Shown in pieces: positions 59,785-64,000 of a stretch of DNA of 64,000 nucleotides. The translations under genes were made by a program, and so were the position numbers. This DNA is from Tubiluchus corallicola (taxonomy: Eukaryota > Priapulida > Priapulimorpha > Priapulimorphida > Tubiluchidae). The first letter of the stretch is position 1. Every line of letters begins with the position of its first letter. The notes beneath the pieces were generated by a model. That model saw only the letters and a list, made by a program, of their open reading frames with translations. It had not been told where the DNA came from and ran no database searches. The DNA is taken from NCBI GenBank assembly GCA_030141605.1, contig JAQGDQ010000536.1:57961-121960 (forward strand), read 5' to 3'.

Positions 59785-61498
59785 TGTGGCAGTCAAGTGA
59801 AAAATCAAATTTCTTGACTAAAGTTGATGTTTATGTTTCTACGTTCTGCAACTTCCAATGTAGCAATCAAGTGAAAAACCAAATTTCTTGACTAAAGTTG
59901 ATGTTATGTTTCTACGTTCTATGCACGTTCTCAACTTCCAATGTAAAAACCCAACCTGTAGCATCAAGTGAAAAACCAAATTTCTTGACTAAAGTTGATG
60001 TTATGTTTCACGTTCTTCAACTTCAATGGCAGTCATGAAAAACCAATTTCTTGACTAAATTGATGCTATGTTTCTACGTTCTTCAACTTCCAATGTGGCA
60101 GTCAAGTGAAAAACCAAATTTCTTGACTAAGTTGATGTTTATGTTTCTACGTTCTGCAACTTCCAATGTAGCAATCAAGTGAAAAACCAAATTTCTTGAC
60201 TAAAGTTGATGTTATGTTTCTACGTTCTTCAACTTCCAATGTAGCAGTCAAGTGAAAAACCAAATTTCTTGACTAAAGTTGATGTTATGTTTCTACGTTC
60301 TTCAACTTCCAATGTGGCAATCAAGTGAAAAACCAAATTTCTTGACTAAAGTTGATGTTATGTTTCTACGTTCTTCAACTTCCAACGTGGCAGTCAAGTG
60401 AAAAACCAAATTTCTTGACTAAAGTTGATGTAATGTTTCTACGTTCTTCAACTTCCAATGTGGCAGTCAAGTGAAAAATCAAATTTCTTGACTAAAGTTG
60501 ATGTTATGTTTCTACGTTCTTCAACTTCCAATGTGGCAGTCAAGTGAAAAACCAAATTTCTTGACTAAAGTTGATGTTATGTTTCTACGTTCTTCAACTT
60601 CCAATGTGGCAGTCTAGTGAAAAACCAAATTTCTTGACTAAAGTTGATGTTAATGTTTCTACGTTCTTTCAACTTCCAATGTGGCAGTCAAGTGAAAAAC
60701 CAACTTTCTTGACTAAAATTGATGCTATGTTTCTACGTTCTTCAACTTCCAATGTGGCAGTCAAGTGAAAAACCAAATTTCTTGACTAAAGTTGATGTTA
60801 TGTTTCTACGTTCTTCAACTTCCTATGTAGCAGTCAAGTGAAAAACCAAATTTCTTGACTAAAGTTGATGTTAATGTTTCTACGTTCTTTCAACTTCCAA
60901 TGTGGCAGTCAAGTGAAAAACCAACTTTCTTGACTAAAATTGATGCTATGTTTCTACGTTCTTCAACTTCCAATGTGGCAGTCAAGTGAAAAACCAAATT
61001 TCTTGACTAAAGTTGATGTTAATGTTTCTACGTTCTTCAACTTCCAATGTGGCAGTCAAGTGAAAAACCAAATTTCTTGACTAAAGTTGATGTTAATGTT
61101 TCTACGTTCTTCAACTTCCAATGTGGCAGTCAAGTGAAAAATCAAATTTCTTGACTAAAGTTGATGTTAATGTTTCTACGTTCTTCAACTTCCAATGTGG
61201 CAGTCAAGTGAAAAACCAAATTTCTTGACTAAAGTTGATGTTATGTTTCTACGTTCTTCAACTTCCAATGTGGCAGTCAAGTGAAAAACCAAATTTCTTG
61301 ACTAAAGTTGATGTTATGTTTCTACGTTCTTCAACTTCCAATGTGGCAGTCAAGTGAAAAACCAAATTTCTTGACTAAAGTTGATGTTAATGTTTCTACG
61401 TTCTTCAACTTCCAATGTGGCAGTCAAGTGAAAAACCAAATTTCTTGACTAAAGTTGATGTTAATGTTTCTACGTTCTTCAACTTCCAATGTGGCAGT
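59785..61498. repeat. 73-bp minisatellite, about 23 copies
   Basis: Unit contains tccaatgtggcagtcaagtg, accaaatttcttgactaaag and ttatgtttctacgttcttca. Each unit carries a 6-bp stem GTCAAG ... CTTGAC with a 15-base loop. One or two copies are shortened (60000-60060). 61500-62040 follows with no recognised gene. Confidence 0.95.
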
Positions 61499-62039
61499 GT
61501 TCGCGTATCATCTGTTTTAAAATATCATGTCAGTTTGTTTGCAAAACTGGTGCTTGGTGTTGATAAAATTTCCATCTATTACAAAAACCATCAAGGTTGT
61601 GTTAAAACTTCAAGAACTTGATGTTGATAAATCGTTGCCTGCCTGGTCCCTAACACTGTAACCCCTGAAAGTATTCTCCAGTTACGTGACAGTCGGCTAC
61701 ACGCCACACATTTTGGTAAGACGTATTTGATGTTTGTTGTTCCTAAAACGAAGCATTTTCAGTTTTCGACAGATGACAAGTGTCAACTGAGCTCGATGTC
61801 CTCACAATCAGTCAACAATGCTGGAACAACTAGAGCTCGTGTGAAACAGATCTGCTCTTCCTCGAGAAATATAATCTTAGGGTTGCTTTGCAGGAGAGCT
61901 TCGCAGTGTTTGAGCAGCATTGATTAATAAGGTGGTATTTGTAAAGCATCGATTATTTTCATGGTACTTGTTTACAGATGCAAGAAATTCAGTGGTTTTA
62001 CCTACAATCGTCTCATCTCACCGCATACCATCTGTTTTT

Positions 62040-62830
62040 AGGCTACCATATAGATTAGCTTAGATTAGCTTAATTTAATCTGGCTCATTGGTTAGCTTGA
62101 CTTACCTGAGCAATACAGTCCTTGCCTTGCTTTGACTAACCTTACTTTATCTTACCTTACTCATCCTTACCTTTCTTTTAATTATCTTACGTCACATTAC
62201 CTTACCTTACCTTACCTTACCTTACCTTACCTTACCTTACCTTACCTTACCTTACCTTACCTTACCTTACCTTACCTTACCTTACCTTACCTTACCTTAC
62301 CTTACCTTACCGTATGGTTAATTTACTTTCCTTACCTTGCTTTGCCATGTCTTACCTTATCTTATCTTACTTAAGCTTACCTTACCTTATCTTAACTTGC
62401 CTTGTTTAGCTTACCTTATCTTAAGTTATCTTACCATACATCACCTTATTTTACCTTATTCTTACTTTATTTTACCTTATTTTACTTTTCCTTTCTTTAC
62501 CTTACCTTACCTTACCTTACCTTACCTTACCAAGTCTTACGTTATCTTACCTTTCCTTACTTTACCTGCCCTTATTTTACCTCGTCTTACCTTGCCTCCC
62601 CTTACTTAACCTCATTCTTACGTTACCTTACCTTACCTTACATTACCTTACCTTACCTTACCTTACCTTACCTTACCTTACCTTACCTTACCTTACCTTA
62701 CCTTACCTTGCCTTACCTTACCTTACCTTACCTTACCTTACCTTACCTTGCCTTACCTTACCTTACCTTACCTTACCTTGCCTTACCCTACCTTACCTTA
62801 CCTTACCTTACTTTAATATACCTTACTTTA
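62040..62830. repeat. (CTTAC)n pentanucleotide satellite
   Basis: Two purer runs (62190-62310 and 62630-62830) joined by degenerate CTTAC-like sequence. Long YLTLP frames are artefacts. Confidence 0.95.
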
Positions 62831-62869
62831 ACTAATCTAAAATGTCATGGATCAGAAATTCTATTTGAT

Positions 62870-62965
62870 TGCGGTTATGAGACCATGGGTGATCGCGGGT
62901 TCAATAGCCATTCTGGGCGAGTTCATCTGCTTATAGAGACTCCATAAGGTCCTGTGTTTCATGTT
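62870..62965 (+). mobile_element. possible SINE head
   Basis: GCGGGTTCAATAGCC (B box like) at 62896-62910, in a sequence resembling the 6.3-kb element (tcgcgggttc). The A box is poor. Confidence 0.35.
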
Positions 62966-63340
62966 TATAGGATTAGCTTTTGTAATGATTTTGAATTAAA
63001 CAAATATCTACCTCGGCCCTTTCTCTAAGTAGTGAATCACTGCTTGAATACTGAAGTGCATTAAAAAAATGTATCGATGTTCTATCTTGTTCACTGAAAT
63101 GTTGCTTTTACAGCTGCAACTAGACTGAAGACTGATAATGACGTCTCTTCTCGTAATTACTTACCATCTTAATTTAGAACTAGCTCAAATGTCATGTTTA
63201 TTTCTTGATGTACGAGTCGATCATTGTTGCTCAGGAAACAGTCTGCCAATTCTGGTGCAAAGTAAACGAAGACACCTTCTATACAAGTCTATTCTCTATT
63301 ATAAGTGAGATACGACTTCGCCCAATGATTTATACGGTGC
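62966..63340. other. AT-rich stretch, no feature recognised
   Basis: No repeat or convincing exon seen on either strand. Confidence 0.4.
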
Positions 63341-63600
63341 CATTTTTACCTGTGCCATTTTACCTACTCTCTTTTTGTACCATTTTTGTCCTGTACCATG
63401 TTTACCGTGCTATTTTTTCCTGTGCCATTTTACCTACTCTCTTTTTGTACCATTTTTGTCCTGTACCATGTTTACCGTGCTATTTTTTCCTGTGCCATTT
63501 TACCTACTCTCTTTTTGTGCCATTTCTGTCTTGTACCATGTTCACCGTGCTATTTTTGCTGTGCCGTTTTTTTCTGTGCCATTTTTACCTGTGCCATTTT
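63340..63600. repeat. 70-bp tandem repeat, about 3 copies
   Basis: Units hold cctgtgccattttacctact, tttttgtaccatttttgtcc and tgtaccatgtttaccgtgct. Three frames stay open through it by chance. Confidence 0.92.
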
Positions 63601-64000
63601 ACCTACTTTTCCATTTGGCCATTTTTCATGAGCCATTTATCTGTGCCTGTCCCATTTTTACCTACATTCGATTTCTGCTGCCATCTTGCACAAAAATTTA
63701 TTCGCCAGTTGCTATTTACAATGGCGCGTCCATTGTTCTTGGCGCTATTTATCATTGTTTTCTTTCTTGTGATTCTATCTAAAACATCACTACTGTATTA
63801 GATCTGTTTTTATAGCATAATTATATCTGACCAACGTACAATTGCAGTATATTATAAAATTTAATATTAGAATAAGGGCAACATATACAGGTCAGTATGC
63901 CCTCGCTTATGGCATTCTTTTGTTATACCATGACGTAGCACTTTTGCACTGTACTGTGCTTTTGTGCACAATAAAGCGATTCTTATTCTTATTTTTACAG
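63601..64000. other. end of window, possible retroposon 3' tail
   Basis: AATAAA at 63971 is followed by gattcttattcttattttt, a polyadenylation signal plus short simple tail as in retroposons. The last four bases, acag, could be a splice acceptor. Nothing else recognised. Confidence 0.3.

Noticed and set aside
59785-61498. CRISPR-like array with palindromic repeat
   Set aside because: The sequences between stems are themselves repeated, so there are no spacers; it is a satellite.
63205-63801. 198-codon plus frame as a membrane protein
   Set aside because: It runs through a 70-bp tandem repeat and stays open in three frames, so hydrophobicity comes from T-rich repeats.

Overview
The window is nuclear DNA from an invertebrate animal. 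Genes are split by introns with GT/AG borders, the sequence is AT-rich, there are no operons or bacterial promoters, and much of the length is microsatellite, minisatellite and short transposon debris. The gene content (an animal-type M1 aminopeptidase, a GT10 fucosyltransferase, a cytosolic sulfotransferase end, a rhodopsin-class GPCR end) fits a metazoan. I cannot name the species. A splice acceptor 8 bases before one ATG would fit a lineage with trans-splicing, such as tunicates, but that is only a hint.

Layout. 0-2.4 kb, plus strand: the last two exons of a sulfotransferase. 3.2-3.5 kb, plus: TM6-TM7 of a GPCR, probably a relic or a last exon. 3.8-8.5 kb: tandem arrays and dispersed repeats. 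8.96-44.9 kb, minus: one aminopeptidase N-like gene. I resolved 17 consecutive exons, which join in frame to 753 residues ending at the natural stop, plus one alternative exon. The last intron holds an apparently intronless alpha-1,3-fucosyltransferase (11.9-12.9 kb, same strand). 45-64 kb: mostly repeats, MITEs, SINEs and LINE remnants, with one plausible unknown single-exon membrane protein (53.7-54.25 kb, plus) and weak small ORFs. The N-terminal ~200 residues of the aminopeptidase were not found; they lie upstream (above 44.9 kb), either unrecognised or outside the window.

Main discovery candidate: the catalytic exon of the aminopeptidase (MEN motif plus HExxH zinc site) exists in two diverged versions, at 35.8 and 37.7 kb. 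Both are exactly 155 bases, have the same phases and fit the same flanking exons. 155 is not a multiple of 3, so including both or neither gives an early stop. This is the signature of mutually exclusive splicing and would yield two enzymes with different active-site walls.

Other points: an intronic minisatellite that has copied the splice donor of the neighbouring exon about 17 times; several MITE families ending in TTAAAGG-type termini (like T2-MITEs); a hAT element with an 8-bp target duplication; a Tigger/pogo-like MITE with TA duplication; tRNA-derived SINEs; hammerhead-like RNA folds with a covarying stem; a LINE fragment whose ORF has turned into a 38-bp minisatellite; two CTCF-like sites just beyond the aminopeptidase stop codon; and pentanucleotide satellites with higher-order structure.
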